From Sinorhizobium sp. BG8 (GTDB taxonomy: Bacteria; Pseudomonadota; Alphaproteobacteria; Rhizobiales; Rhizobiaceae), in assembly GCF_016864555.1 (NCBI RefSeq), contig NZ_CP044011.1:2127501-2191500 (forward strand): DNA of 64,000 nt, in the 5' to 3' direction. Below are positions 28,236-37,374 of the stretch, one piece after another. Positions within the stretch are counted from its first letter, which is position 1; every line of letters starts with the position of its first letter. The notes under the pieces are model-generated. The model saw nothing but the letters and a program-made list of their open reading frames with translations, was not told where the DNA came from and did not search any database. Made by a program: the position numbers and the translations under genes.

Positions 28236-30149
28236 ATGCCGGCGCCGGAGAGTTCCTTGACTGCACCAACGAAGAAGATCGTTTCGGCGGATTCCGGCAG
28301 GACGATGCAGACAATCGTCAACCTGTGGCCCTACATGTGGCCGTCGGATCGTCCGGACCTGAAGCTGCGCGTCGTGTGGGCCACGGTCTTCCTGCTGATC
28401 GCCAAGGTCGTGCTGCTGCTCGTTCCCTACTGTTTCAAGTGGGCGACCGATGCGCTGAACGGCAGGATCGATGCACCCGATCTCCTTCCCGGCTTTCTCC
28501 TTGGCGCGGTGATGCTCGTCATCGCCTACAATCTGGCGCGCATCCTGCAGGCCGGGCTGAACCAGCTTCGCGACGCGCTCTTCGCAAGCGTCGGGCAGCA
28601 TGCCGTGCGCCAGCTCGCCTACCGTACCTTCGTCCACCTGCACCGGCTTTCGCTTCGCTTCCATCTGGAGCGCCGCACGGGCGGCCTGTCCCGCGTGATC
28701 GAGCGCGGCACGAAGGGCATCGAGACGATCGTCCGCTTCACGATCCTCAACAGCGTCCCGACTGTCATCGAATTCCTGCTGACCGCTGCCATCTTCTGGT
28801 GGGGTTACGGCTTCTCCTATCTCGCCGTCACGGCAGTGACGGTGTGGCTCTACATCTGGTTCACGGTGCGGGCGAGCGATTGGCGCATCTCGATCCGCCG
28901 CTCCATGAACGACAGCGACACGGAGGCCAACACCAAGGCGATCGACTCGCTGCTCAACTTCGAAACCGTCAAGTATTTCGGCAACGAGGAGATGGAGGCC
29001 AGGCGCTTCGACCAGTCGATGGCGCGCTACGAGAAGGCGGCGACCGAAGTCTGGACCTCGCTCGGCTGGCTGAACTTCGGGCAGGCGCTGATCTTCGGAA
29101 CGGGCACGGCGGTGATGATGGTCATGTCGGCGCTCGCCGTCCAGCGCGGCGAGCAGACGATCGGCGACTTCGTCTTCGTCAACGCCATGCTGATCCAGCT
29201 CGCCATCCCGCTCAATTTCATCGGCTTCGTCTACCGCGAGATCCGGCAGGGCCTGACCGATATCGAGCAGATGTTCGATCTCCTCGAGGTGAAGGAGGAG
29301 GTGGTCGACAAGCCCGATGCGAAGCCGCTGGCGGTCGATCGCGGCGCGATTTCCTTCAAGGACGTGCATTTTGCCTATGATCCCGCCCGGCCGATCCTGA
29401 AGGGCGTCACCTTCGACGTTCCCGCCGGCAAGACCGTCGCCGTCGTTGGACCTTCGGGCGCGGGCAAATCCACGCTCTCGCGGCTCCTCTACCGCTTCTA
29501 CGACGTGCAGGAGGGATCGATCACCATTGACGGCCAGGACGTGCGAGATGTCACCCAGACGTCGCTGCGCCGGGTGATCGGCATGGTGCCGCAGGATACG
29601 GTCCTCTTCAACGATACGATCGCGTACAACATTCGCTACGGCCGCCCCTCTGCCAGCGACGAGGAAGTCCGCAAGGCGGCGGAAATCGCCCAGATCGGGC
29701 CCTTCATCGAGCACCTGCCGGGTGGCTACAAGGCAATGGTCGGCGAACGCGGACTGAAGCTGTCCGGTGGCGAGAAGCAGCGCGTGGCGATCGCGCGCAC
29801 GATCCTCAAGAGCCCGCCGATCCTCATCCTCGACGAGGCGACGTCCGCGCTCGATACCCGCACGGAACAGGAAATCCAGGCCGCGCTCGACGTTGTCTCC
29901 GAGAATCGCACGACACTCGTGATTGCCCACCGACTGTCGACGGTCATTTCCGCGGACGAGATCATCGTGCTGAAGGATGGCGCGATCGCCGAACGCGGAA
30001 CGCACGGAGAGTTGATGCAGCGCGACGATGGCCTCTACGCCGCGATGTGGAATCGTCAACGCGAGGCGATCCAGGCGGAAGAACAGCTCAAGAAGGTGCG
30101 GGAAGCCGACGACATGGGCATGGTCGTTCGCCACCCTGCGGCCAACTGA
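28236..30149 (+). CDS. ATM1-type ABC exporter (ABCB/heavy-metal family)
   Basis: A 637-residue half-transporter: six membrane spans in residues about 40-330 and a C-terminal ATPase. It resembles mitochondrial ATM1 and bacterial NaAtm1, exporters of glutathione-linked sulfur or metal compounds: the segment NTKAIDSLLNFETVKYFGNEE is typical. The ATPase has Walker [11 protein letters not shown]-loop GMVPQDTVLF, signature LSGGEKQRVAIAR, Walker B ILILDEATSALD and H-loop VIAHRLSTV. ATG 28236 follows CGCGATG with GGCGCC upstream; start is moderately sure. Functional role in Fe-S or detoxification is inferred from the family. Confidence 0.93.
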   Translation: MPAPESSLTAPTKKIVSADSGRTMQTIVNLWPYMWPSDRPDLKLRVVWATVFLLIAKVVLLLVPYCFKWATDALNGRIDAPDLLPGFLLGAVMLVIAYNLARILQAGLNQLRDALFASVGQHAVRQLAYRTFVHLHRLSLRFHLERRTGGLSRVIERGTKGIETIVRFTILNSVPTVIEFLLTAAIFWWGYGFSYLAVTAVTVWLYIWFTVRASDWRISIRRSMNDSDTEANTKAIDSLLNFETVKYFGNEEMEARRFDQSMARYEKAATEVWTSLGWLNFGQALIFGTGTAVMMVMSALAVQRGEQTIGDFVFVNAMLIQLAIPLNFIGFVYREIRQGLTDIEQMFDLLEVKEEVVDKPDAKPLAVDRGAISFKDVHFAYDPARPILKGVTFDVPAGKTVAVVGPSGAGKSTLSRLLYRFYDVQEGSITIDGQDVRDVTQTSLRRVIGMVPQDTVLFNDTIAYNIRYGRPSASDEEVRKAAEIAQIGPFIEHLPGGYKAMVGERGLKLSGGEKQRVAIARTILKSPPILILDEATSALDTRTEQEIQAALDVVSENRTTLVIAHRLSTVISADEIIVLKDGAIAERGTHGELMQRDDGLYAAMWNRQREAIQAEEQLKKVREADDMGMVVRHPAAN

Positions 30150-30275
30150 GGTGGGGCAGGGCTTTTTCGCTGCCAACAGGGCTGTTTGCCACGTCCGGCT
30201 CTTGCGGGCCGCGCATTGCCCCGGCGCCCGTTTCGGGGTAGTCCGTTCTGCAACAAAATCAGGAGATGTCCGATC

Positions 30276-30974
30276 ATGAGTTTGATCGATAGTGTACGCA
30301 ACACCATGGTTCCCGTTCACCGGGACGGCTGGAAGTTCGTTGCGATTTTCTTTGTCGTGTCGCTCATCCTCGGCCTTCTGTGGAAACCGCTGATGTGGAT
30401 CGGTTTCATCCTCACGGCCTGGTGCGCCTATTTCTTCCGTGACCCAGAGCGGGTAACGCCGCAGGACGATGATCTGGTCATCAGCCCGGCCGATGGCCGG
30501 GTCTCGGCGATCGCCATGGTCACGCCGCCTTTCGAGCTCGAGCTCGGATCGGAGCCGATGCTGCGTATTTCGGTTTTCATGAACGTCTTCAACTGCCACG
30601 TGAACCGTGCGCCCATGCGCGGGCGCATCGCCCGCGTCGTCTATCGGGCGGGGAAATTCCTCAATGCCGAACTCGACAAGGCGAGCCACGAAAACGAGCG
30701 TAACGGCCTGGTCATCGAGACGGCGCACGGCCCGATCGGCGTCGTCCAGATCGCCGGCCTCGTTGCGCGGCGCATCCTTTGCTGGAGCCAGCCGAACACC
30801 GGTCTCGAAGTGGGCGAGCGCTTTGGCCTGATCCGCTTCGGTTCGCGCCTCGACGTTTTCCTTCCGGCGGGTGCTGCTCCGCGCGTCAGCGTCGGACAGA
30901 CGGCGATCGCCGGCGAGACGGTTCTCGCGGAGTTCGGATCGACGAAGGGACCGACGATCAGCCGCCGCGGCTGA
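30276..30974 (+). CDS. psd: Phosphatidylserine decarboxylase proenzyme
   Basis: A 232-residue pro-enzyme making phosphatidylethanolamine from phosphatidylserine. Two hydrophobic spans lie at about residues 17-50 ([18 protein letters not shown]), then the catalytic domain with [11 protein letters not shown], the [17 protein letters not shown] motif, and the self-cleavage site LAEFGST, where Ser becomes the pyruvoyl group. ATG 30276 has an AGGAGA site upstream and gives the short alphaproteobacterial form. It is directly followed by pssA, which makes its substrate. Confidence 0.95.
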   Translation: MSLIDSVRNTMVPVHRDGWKFVAIFFVVSLILGLLWKPLMWIGFILTAWCAYFFRDPERVTPQDDDLVISPADGRVSAIAMVTPPFELELGSEPMLRISVFMNVFNCHVNRAPMRGRIARVVYRAGKFLNAELDKASHENERNGLVIETAHGPIGVVQIAGLVARRILCWSQPNTGLEVGERFGLIRFGSRLDVFLPAGAAPRVSVGQTAIAGETVLAEFGSTKGPTISRRG

Positions 30975-31064
30975 TCGGCCGTCCTGCGCACTGAAGATTG
31001 CCGGAGACGATCTGTCTTGGCCCACAGGCGGTCGAGATAGTATCCTGTAAAAAAGCGAGCCACG

Positions 31065-31913
31065 ATGGACACTCCATTCCCGCCCTATGAGCCGAACGGT
31101 CCCAACGACACGGCCCGAGGTCCGCGTCTCAGGGAAATCCCGCTGCGCATGATCATTCCCAACATGATCACGGTGCTGGCCATCTGCGCCGGCCTGACGG
31201 GCATCCGGCTCGCTTTCGAGAACCGTTACGAGCTTGCCGTGGGAATGGTTCTGCTCGCGGCGTTCCTGGATGGTATCGACGGGCGTGTCGCGCGTCTGCT
31301 CAAGGCAACGTCGAAGTTCGGCGGCCAGATGGATTCGCTTGCGGACATCGTCAATTTCGGCGTCGCGCCGGCCCTGGTTCTCTATGTCTTCGTTCTCGAC
31401 CAGGCGCGGTCCATCGGGTGGATCGCGGCCCTGATCTATGCGATCGCGGCGGGCCTGCGCCTCGCCCGGTTCAATGTGATGGCCGAGCGCGAGGCCAAGG
31501 CTTCCTGGCAGTCGGAGTATTTCGTCGGAGTACCGGCGCCGGCCGGCGCAATGCTCGTGCTGTTGCCCGTGTATCTCGGTTTTCTCGGCATACCGCCGAG
31601 CAATTTCTTCGCGCTGCTTTCCTCGGGCTACACCGTCGTCATCGGATTCCTGCTCGTCAGCCGGTTGCCCGTCTGGTCCGGCAAGTCCGAAGGCAGCCGC
31701 ATCCGCCGCGACCTCGTGCTGCCTGCCATCCTCTTCGTGGTGTTCTACGTCGCCACGCTGATGAGCTTCACCTGGGAAACCATGGTGCTCACGGTGCTCG
31801 CCTATCTCGCCACACTGCCCTTCGGTGCGCGGGCCTGGCAGAAGAAGTACGGCCAGTGGACCGCCCCCCCGACGGACAGTGACGACGACGAACTGGCGGA
31901 CACCCGCGAGTAG
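31065..31913 (+). CDS. pssA: CDP-diacylglycerol--serine O-phosphatidyltransferase
   Basis: A 282-residue CDP-alcohol phosphatidyltransferase making phosphatidylserine. The signature D-G-x2-A-R-x8-G-x3-D-x3-D is seen as DGIDGRVARLL continuing through GGQMDSLAD (residues about 65-93), and NFGVAPALVLY follows. Eight hydrophobic segments span the inner membrane; the N-terminus is a short Pro-rich cytosolic tail and the C-terminus is acidic. It forms a phospholipid pair with psd, 90 bases apart on the same strand. Confidence 0.95.
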   Translation: MDTPFPPYEPNGPNDTARGPRLREIPLRMIIPNMITVLAICAGLTGIRLAFENRYELAVGMVLLAAFLDGIDGRVARLLKATSKFGGQMDSLADIVNFGVAPALVLYVFVLDQARSIGWIAALIYAIAAGLRLARFNVMAEREAKASWQSEYFVGVPAPAGAMLVLLPVYLGFLGIPPSNFFALLSSGYTVVIGFLLVSRLPVWSGKSEGSRIRRDLVLPAILFVVFYVATLMSFTWETMVLTVLAYLATLPFGARAWQKKYGQWTAPPTDSDDDELADTRE

Positions 31914-32029
31914 CACCGTATCTCCCGAAGTGTTTTTCGAAGAGGACCACTGCGATGTTGGCGTGGAGCCTCCGCGCGCCTATACCTTTGGGTGGATACA
32001 TAGCGAACTAACGATCATCGAGCTATCAA

Positions 32030-32479
32030 ATGACGAGCACCGAACCGCGGCACGCCATCCTTGACGAACTCTCCCGGGTAAGCCGGAAGATGCGGGCACT
32101 CTTCGATGCGCGCGTGAAGGAGAGGGGATTGACGCTTGCGCGAGCGCGGACACTTCTCATCCTGAGCCGCAGGGGTGCTCTCACCCAGCGGGAACTCGCG
32201 GACGAACTCGACATCGAGACCCCGACCCTGGTCAGGCTTCTCGACGGCATGGAGACGCAGGGCTTCATCGAGCGTCGGTCCGTGGAGGGCGACAGGCGCG
32301 CCAAGCAGATCGTGATGACGAACCACGGCCAGTCGGTCGCCGCCGAGGTCAGCCAGCTCGCAAGCGAACTCCGCACCGATGTCCTGAAGGGCATCAGCGC
32401 GGAGGAGATGGCGGCGGCACTCGGGGTGCTGCAGAAGATGACGGAGAACGTGCAGGCCGCCGACCGTACGCTGGTCTAG
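32030..32479 (+). CDS. MarR family transcriptional regulator
   Basis: A 149-residue winged-helix regulator. The DNA-binding region is ALTQRELADELDIETPTLVRLLDGMETQGFIERRSVEGDRRAKQIVMT (residues about 50-97), the usual MarR recognition helix and wing. It is 116 bases from pssA and convergent with the SDR gene. Regulated genes are not identifiable; a loose ATAGC...GCTAT repeat just upstream of the start may be an autoregulatory site (weak). Confidence 0.9.
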   Translation: MTSTEPRHAILDELSRVSRKMRALFDARVKERGLTLARARTLLILSRRGALTQRELADELDIETPTLVRLLDGMETQGFIERRSVEGDRRAKQIVMTNHGQSVAAEVSQLASELRTDVLKGISAEEMAAALGVLQKMTENVQAADRTLV

Positions 32480-32511
32480 AGCGTGGTGAGGCTTGCTAAC
32501 CGCAACGCTCT
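32478..32511. terminator. Hairpin repeat at the MarR/SDR convergent junction
   Basis: The arms AGAGCGT and ACGCTCT form a seven-base stem that begins inside the MarR stop codon region; the loop contains the sequence TGGTGAGGC. A similar block (TGGTGAGGC ... GCAACGC) follows azlD at 41253-41287. It may act as a bidirectional terminator of the convergent genes. Confidence 0.45.
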
Positions 32512-32529
32512 CTGGAGTCCCGGGCCGGA

Positions 32530-33270
32530 CTATTCCGGCATCCGGTAGTCGACGATCTTGCGCTCGCGCACGATGAAGAGCTTGCCCGTCTCGGTCATCT
32601 CGCGCGACAGCAGCGGCATCATCGCCTGCGCCACTTCCGAGGGGTGCGGCAGGACCGAGGGGTCTTCGCCCGGCACGGCCTGGGCCCGCATCGCGGTCCG
32701 GGTGGCGCCCGGATCTATCGAGAGGATGCGTAGCGGAGTGCGCTGCGTCTCGCCCGCCCAGGTGCGCGCCAGCGCTTCCACGGCGGCCTTGGAGGCGGAG
32801 TAGGGGCCCCAGAACGGCTTGCACTTGTGCGCCGCGCTGGAGGAAAGGATCAGCGCGCGTCCGGCATCCGACTTGAGGAGCAGCGGCTCCACCGATCGGA
32901 TCAGGCGCCAGGTGGCGTTGACGTTGATCGTCATGACCTTTTCGAAGACCTTGGCCTCCACATGGCCGATCGGCGAGATGACCCCAAGCACGCCGGCATT
33001 GGCGACGAGGATGTCGAGCTTGCCCCAGCGCTCGAAGATCGAGCCGCCGAGCTTGTCGATAGCGGCCATGTCGGCGAGGTCGAAGGGAACGAGCGTGGCG
33101 GTGCCGCCAACGGCCTTGATCGCATCGTCGAGTTCCTCGAGCCCGCCCACCGTGCGTGCACAGGCGATAACATGCGCGCCGGCCTTTGCCAGTTCGAGGG
33201 CCGTGAAATAGCCGATCCCGCGCGAAGCGCCAGTGACCAGCGCGATACGGTCTTTCAGGTCGTTGTTCAT
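32530..33270 (-). CDS. Short-chain dehydrogenase/reductase
   Basis: A 246-residue NAD(P)-dependent SDR. Cofactor motif TGASRGIG (residues 14-21), NAG motif in VANAGVLG, catalytic Ser in LSSSAAHK and YSASK (Tyr and Lys) near residue 157-161. The product is unassigned. It is the last gene of the minus-strand run alr-radA-cvpA-purF, but a terminator-like hairpin separates it from purF. Confidence 0.9.
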   Translation of the reverse strand: MNNDLKDRIALVTGASRGIGYFTALELAKAGAHVIACARTVGGLEELDDAIKAVGGTATLVPFDLADMAAIDKLGGSIFERWGKLDILVANAGVLGVISPIGHVEAKVFEKVMTINVNATWRLIRSVEPLLLKSDAGRALILSSSAAHKCKPFWGPYSASKAAVEALARTWAGETQRTPLRILSIDPGATRTAMRAQAVPGEDPSVLPHPSEVAQAMMPLLSREMTETGKLFIVRERKIVDYRMPE

Positions 33271-33304
33271 CGTTCTCTTCCCGTGTGGTGCCGGCCAAAT
33301 GAAA

Positions 33305-33326
33305 AAGGCCGCGCTAGCGCAGCCTT
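33305..33326 (-). terminator. Rho-independent terminator after purF
   Basis: On the minus strand AAGGCTGCGC pairs with GCGCGGCCTT (one G-T pair) and is followed by a run of T, 40 bases after the purF stop. It separates purF from the SDR gene. Confidence 0.8.
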
Positions 33327-33365
33327 CTAAAGTGTTCAGCCGGAAATGGAAACCGGCGCTGCGCG

Positions 33366-34862
33366 TCAGCCGTTGCTGGCGAGTACCGAAACCTTGCGAC
33401 CCATCGTCTCGCCGTCCTTGTCGAGCAGGCGGGTCGGATAGTCGCCGGTGAAGTAGTGGTCGGTGAACTGCGGACGGGCGTCATTGCGATCTTCGCCGCC
33501 CACGGCGCGGTAGAGCCCGTTGATCGAGAGGAACTCCAGCGAGTCGGCACCGATGTATTTGCACATTGCTTCGAGGGTGTCGTACTGGTTGGCGATAAGC
33601 TTCTCGCGGTCCGGCGTGTCGATGCCGTAGAAGTCCGGATAGTAGATGCGCGGGCTTGCGACGCGCAGGTGCACTTCCTTGGCGCCAGCATCGCGGATCA
33701 TCTGGACGATCTTCAGCGAGGTCGTGCCGCGCACGATGGAATCGTCGACCAGAACGACGCGCTTGCCCTCGATCATCGCCCTGTTGGCGGAATGCTTGAG
33801 CTTGACGCCGAAGGCGCGGATCTGCTGCGTCGGCTCGATGAATGTGCGGCCGACATAGTGGTTGCGGATGATGCCGTATTCGAACGGAATTCCGCTTTCC
33901 TGCGCATAGCCGAGCGCTGCGGGCGTACCGCCATCCGGCACGGGAACGACAACATCGGCCTCGACCGGGGACTCCTTGGCCAGGTTGATGCCCATGTTCT
34001 TGCGCGCCACATAGACGCTGCGGCCGCCCACGACCGAATCGGGACGGGCGAAATAGACATATTCGAAGAGGCAAAGCCGCTCGGCCTGGCCGTTGCCGGC
34101 CTTTCGCGAGTCGATCGAGATCGAACCGTCAGGCTGGACCTCGCAGATGATGACCTCGCCGTTCTCCACGTCCCGCACGAACTTCGCGCCGATGATTTCG
34201 AGCGCACAGGTTTCCGAGCAGAAGATCGGCTTGCCGTCGAGCTCGCCCATGACGAGGGGACGGATGCCGGTCGGGTCGCGCGCCGCGATTAGCTTGGTGC
34301 GCGTCATCGCGAGCATGGAATAGCCGCCTTCCATCTGGCGGATCGCGTCGATGAAGCGGTCGGCGGTCGACGTGTAGCGCGAACGGGCGAACAGGTGCAG
34401 CACCACTTCCGTATCGGACGTCGACTGACAGATCGCGCCACCGGCGATGAGCTGTCGGCGCAGTGTCAGCCCGTTGGTGAAGTTACCGTTGTGGGCGATC
34501 GCAATGCCGCCGACTTCGAGTTCGGCAAACAGCGGCTGAACGTTTCGCAGCGCCACCTCGCCGGTGGTCGAGTAGCGTACATGGCCGATCGACATGTTGC
34601 CGGGCAGGCGGGCAAGTGTCGCGGGGTCCGTATAGTGGTCACCGACGAGGCCCATGCGGCGTTCCGAGTGGAAGCGCAACCCGTCGAAGGAGACGATGCC
34701 TGCTGCCTCCTGGCCGCGATGCTGCAGGGCGTGCAGGCCGAGCGCGGTCAGCGTTGCGGCATCGGGATGGCCGAGGATGCCGAAGACGCCGCATTCTTCA
34801 TGAAGCGTGTCGCCATCGAGGTCATCGTCGGAGTGACGAACGGGAAACTGGAAGTCGCTCAT
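33366..34862 (-). CDS. purF: Amidophosphoribosyltransferase
   Basis: A 498-residue enzyme making 5-phosphoribosylamine from PRPP and glutamine, the first step of purine synthesis. It has a propeptide (residues 1-23) before the catalytic Cys in HEECGVFGILG, the glutaminase motifs HALQHRGQEAAGI, GHVRYSTTGE and GNFTNG, and the PRPP-binding loop VVLVDDSIVRGTTS. It sits downstream of cvpA as in many proteobacteria, and an AT-rich tandem repeat lies in its leader. Confidence 0.97.
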   Translation of the reverse strand: MSDFQFPVRHSDDDLDGDTLHEECGVFGILGHPDAATLTALGLHALQHRGQEAAGIVSFDGLRFHSERRMGLVGDHYTDPATLARLPGNMSIGHVRYSTTGEVALRNVQPLFAELEVGGIAIAHNGNFTNGLTLRRQLIAGGAICQSTSDTEVVLHLFARSRYTSTADRFIDAIRQMEGGYSMLAMTRTKLIAARDPTGIRPLVMGELDGKPIFCSETCALEIIGAKFVRDVENGEVIICEVQPDGSISIDSRKAGNGQAERLCLFEYVYFARPDSVVGGRSVYVARKNMGINLAKESPVEADVVVPVPDGGTPAALGYAQESGIPFEYGIIRNHYVGRTFIEPTQQIRAFGVKLKHSANRAMIEGKRVVLVDDSIVRGTTSLKIVQMIRDAGAKEVHLRVASPRIYYPDFYGIDTPDREKLIANQYDTLEAMCKYIGADSLEFLSINGLYRAVGGEDRNDARPQFTDHYFTGDYPTRLLDKDGETMGRKVSVLASNG

Positions 34863-35010
34863 TGCTGCAAGCCTTTGCTCGGGAAGTAGTGGGTTGCACG
34901 GGTCTCGAATTCGTCGCGTACCGGAAAAGCGTCGCCCCCGCCGAGCGTCGGAGACGGAATCTCCCTTCGTCTCGGTCTGCGTTGTGCGGTCCGGTTCTTC
35001 ATGCAGTCAT

Positions 35011-35042
35011 GCCTATATGTGTTCGGGCCTATATATGTATGG
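35011..35042. repeat. Two tandem imperfect 16-bp repeats upstream of purF
   Basis: Sequences GCCTATATGTGTTCGG and GCCTATATATGTATGG lie head to tail and match at 13 of 16 positions. They are 149 bases upstream of the purF start and far more AT-rich than nearby DNA. They may be duplicated promoter or regulator half-sites. Confidence 0.5.
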
Positions 35043-35054
35043 GCTAACACCTTT

Positions 35055-35081
35055 GCCACCGAAGATGTGAACTTCGGTGGC
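35055..35081 (-). terminator. Hairpin after cvpA
   Basis: A ten-base stem GCCACCGAAG/CTTCGGTGGC with a seven-base loop, about 70 bases after the cvpA stop on the minus strand. It could end the radA-cvpA transcript or attenuate reading into purF. Only a weak T tract follows. Confidence 0.55.
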
Positions 35082-35150
35082 GATTGCTTGAAACTACCAA
35101 AAATCAGGGACGTCCGCTGCTACGAATTTTAGCGAGTCGTCCCATTGGTC

Positions 35151-35750
35151 TTATCCGTTCGTTGCCGGAACCTCTTCGGCGGGTGTGCCACCCGTCGTGC
35201 TGTCGCCATCTTCGGGCTGGGCCTCGCCTTCCGTAGGCTTGCCGCGCAGTCTGTCGAGGATCGTTGCATCGGCGTTTTCCGGCAGAAGCGCCACGAGCTT
35301 CGAGCCCAGATTGTCGAGAAGCGGCTTCGACTTGGCCCCGAGGACCCAGGTCGGCTGCTGCTGCGGAGCGACAAGCCAGTTGAAGAACAGCATGGCGACG
35401 ACGACGAGAAGGATGCCGCGGGCCGCACCGAACAGGAAGCCGAGCGTGCGGTCGAGCGCGCCGATGCGGCTGTCGATGATGAAGTCGGCGATCCGCATGG
35501 TGATGAAGGAAACCACGATCAGGGCGACGAGGAACACCGCTGCCGCCGAACCGATGAGCGCCACCGTGTCGCTGGTCGTGTATTCCTTGGCATAGGGAAG
35601 AACCACCGGATAGAGATAGTACGCAGCAGCCGCGGCGGCCACCCAGCTGGCGACCGACAGGACTTCGCGGGAGAACCCGCGCACCATCGCCAGGACGGCG
35701 GAGAATAGGGCCACGCCGATAACGATACCGTCGAGAATTGTGATGGGCAT
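35151..35750 (-). CDS. cvpA: CvpA family membrane protein
   Basis: A 199-residue membrane protein with four hydrophobic segments (ILDGIVIGVALFSAVLAMVRG at the N-terminus, then VASWVAAAAAAYYLYPVV, VALIGSAAAVFLVALIVVSFI and LGFLFGAARGILLVVVAMLFF) and a hydrophilic C-terminal tail. CvpA was named for colicin V production and is widely found next to purF, as here. The start at ATG 35750 has AGGA upstream; longer forms would read into the radA downstream gap. Function remains poorly defined. Confidence 0.92.
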   Translation of the reverse strand: MPITILDGIVIGVALFSAVLAMVRGFSREVLSVASWVAAAAAAYYLYPVVLPYAKEYTTSDTVALIGSAAAVFLVALIVVSFITMRIADFIIDSRIGALDRTLGFLFGAARGILLVVVAMLFFNWLVAPQQQPTWVLGAKSKPLLDNLGSKLVALLPENADATILDRLRGKPTEGEAQPEDGDSTTGGTPAEEVPATNG

Positions 35751-35893
35751 TTTCGTCCTACTCCAAACCCGGAATGTCTTCTGACCCGGATGCGAATTGC
35801 CGCGCCACATTAGCGGATCGCAGGGCCGGCGTCTCAAATCGGTTCACCGGCAAAAGCGCTTTCCACAAGGGTTTGCCTTTTCTGCGGCAGGTT

Positions 35894-37297
35894 TCAATCG
35901 TCTTGATCCGCAGCCTTGAGAGCCGAGCGCGACCCGGCAATGCGCGCCACCAGATCCGGCAGGCTGTCGATCTCGGCCCACCTGCCGCCGTTGGACTTCG
36001 GCAGCTCGGCGGATCCGACCGGCAATACGGCCCGCGAGAACCCCAGCTTCTCCGCTTCCTTGAGGCGCTGGGCGGTGTGCGCAACCGGGCGGACAGCTCC
36101 CGACAGGCTGACTTCGCCGAAATAGACGCAATCGGCGGGAAGGGCAAGACCGGCAAGCGACGAAACGAGAGCGGAGGCGACCGCGATATCGGCGGCCGGT
36201 TCCGAGATGCGATAACCGCCCGCGACATTGAGGTAAACGTCGTGCTGTCCGAGGCGGACGCCGCAATGGGCTTCGAGAACGGCGAGAATCATCGACAGGC
36301 GCGCAGAATCCCAGCCGACCACGGCGCGTCGGGGCGTGCCGAGCGAGGTGGCTGCGACCAGCGCCTGGACCTCCACCAGAACCGGACGGGTTCCCTCCAT
36401 GCCGGCGAAAACGGCCGCACCCGGCGCTTTCTCGTTGCGTTCGCCGAGGAAGAGTTCGGAAGGATTGCTGACCTCGCGAAGCCCCTTGTCCGACATTTCG
36501 AAGACGCCGATCTCGTCGGTTGGCCCGAAGCGGTTCTTGACGGTTCTGAGGATCCGGTACTGATGGCCGCGGTCTCCCTCGAAATAGAGAACGGCGTCGA
36601 CCATGTGCTCGACGACGCGGGGGCCTGCAATCTGGCCGTCCTTGGTCACGTGTCCCACCAGCACCATGGCGGCACCCGTCTGCTTGGCGAACCGGATCAT
36701 GGCCTGGACGCCGGTCCTGACCTGCGTGACGGTGCCGGGCGCCGACTCGGCCGTGTCGCTCCACAGCGTCTGGATCGAGTCGATGATCACCAGGTCCGGC
36801 CGCTTGCCTTCGCCGATCGTGGCGAGGATATCCTCCACGTTCGTCTCCGCGGCGAGAAGGACGTCCGTTTCCGCCGCCTGGAGGCGCTGTGCGCGCAGGC
36901 GCACCTGCGCAACGGCTTCCTCGCCGGAAACATAGATGATCCTGTGGCCGCGCCGGGAGAGGGCGGCTGCCGCCTGCATGAGCAGCGTCGACTTGCCGAT
37001 TCCCGGATCGCCGCCGATGAGTACCGCCGATCCCCGGACGAAGCCGCCGCCCGTCGCCCTGTCGAGCTCGGTCATGCCGGTATGGATGCGCGGCGCCTCC
37101 TCGATCTCGCCGGATAGCGCCGTCAGCGTCACGGGGCGTCCCTTCTTCGGCACCTTGCCCGGGCCGCTGCCGATCCCGCCCATCGGATCTTCCTCGACGA
37201 TGGTGTTCCACTCGCCGCAGCCTTCGCACTTGCCCGACCATCGGGTGTGAACAGTACCGCAGTTCTGGCAGGTGAATTGTGTGCGCGCTTTGGCCAT
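35894..37297 (-). CDS. radA: DNA repair protein RadA
   Basis: A 467-residue RecA-like ATPase promoting branch migration in recombination. Order: a four-Cys zinc finger (TCQNCGTVHTRWSGKCEGCGEW), Walker A GGDPGIGKSTLL, Walker B VIIDSIQT, the RadA-specific KNRFGPTDEIGVFEM (KNRFG), and a Lon protease-like C-terminal domain (GVRLGQHDVYLNVAGGYRI...). Length and motifs are complete. Co-oriented with alr and cvpA. Confidence 0.97.
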   Translation of the reverse strand: MAKARTQFTCQNCGTVHTRWSGKCEGCGEWNTIVEEDPMGGIGSGPGKVPKKGRPVTLTALSGEIEEAPRIHTGMTELDRATGGGFVRGSAVLIGGDPGIGKSTLLMQAAAALSRRGHRIIYVSGEEAVAQVRLRAQRLQAAETDVLLAAETNVEDILATIGEGKRPDLVIIDSIQTLWSDTAESAPGTVTQVRTGVQAMIRFAKQTGAAMVLVGHVTKDGQIAGPRVVEHMVDAVLYFEGDRGHQYRILRTVKNRFGPTDEIGVFEMSDKGLREVSNPSELFLGERNEKAPGAAVFAGMEGTRPVLVEVQALVAATSLGTPRRAVVGWDSARLSMILAVLEAHCGVRLGQHDVYLNVAGGYRISEPAADIAVASALVSSLAGLALPADCVYFGEVSLSGAVRPVAHTAQRLKEAEKLGFSRAVLPVGSAELPKSNGGRWAEIDSLPDLVARIAGSRSALKAADQDD

Positions 37298-37374
37298 CGG
37301 GTCTCGCTTCGGGGACGGATGCAGGGAATCAGGTAGGAGTGGATTGTGGCCTTAGCACAAAACGGGAACAAGTC

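Noticed and set aside
28218-31916. 1232-codon minus-strand open frame over the ABC exporter, psd and pssA
   Set aside because: High GC opens the opposite frames; composition is Arg/His-rich nonsense and the plus-strand genes carry clear family motifs.
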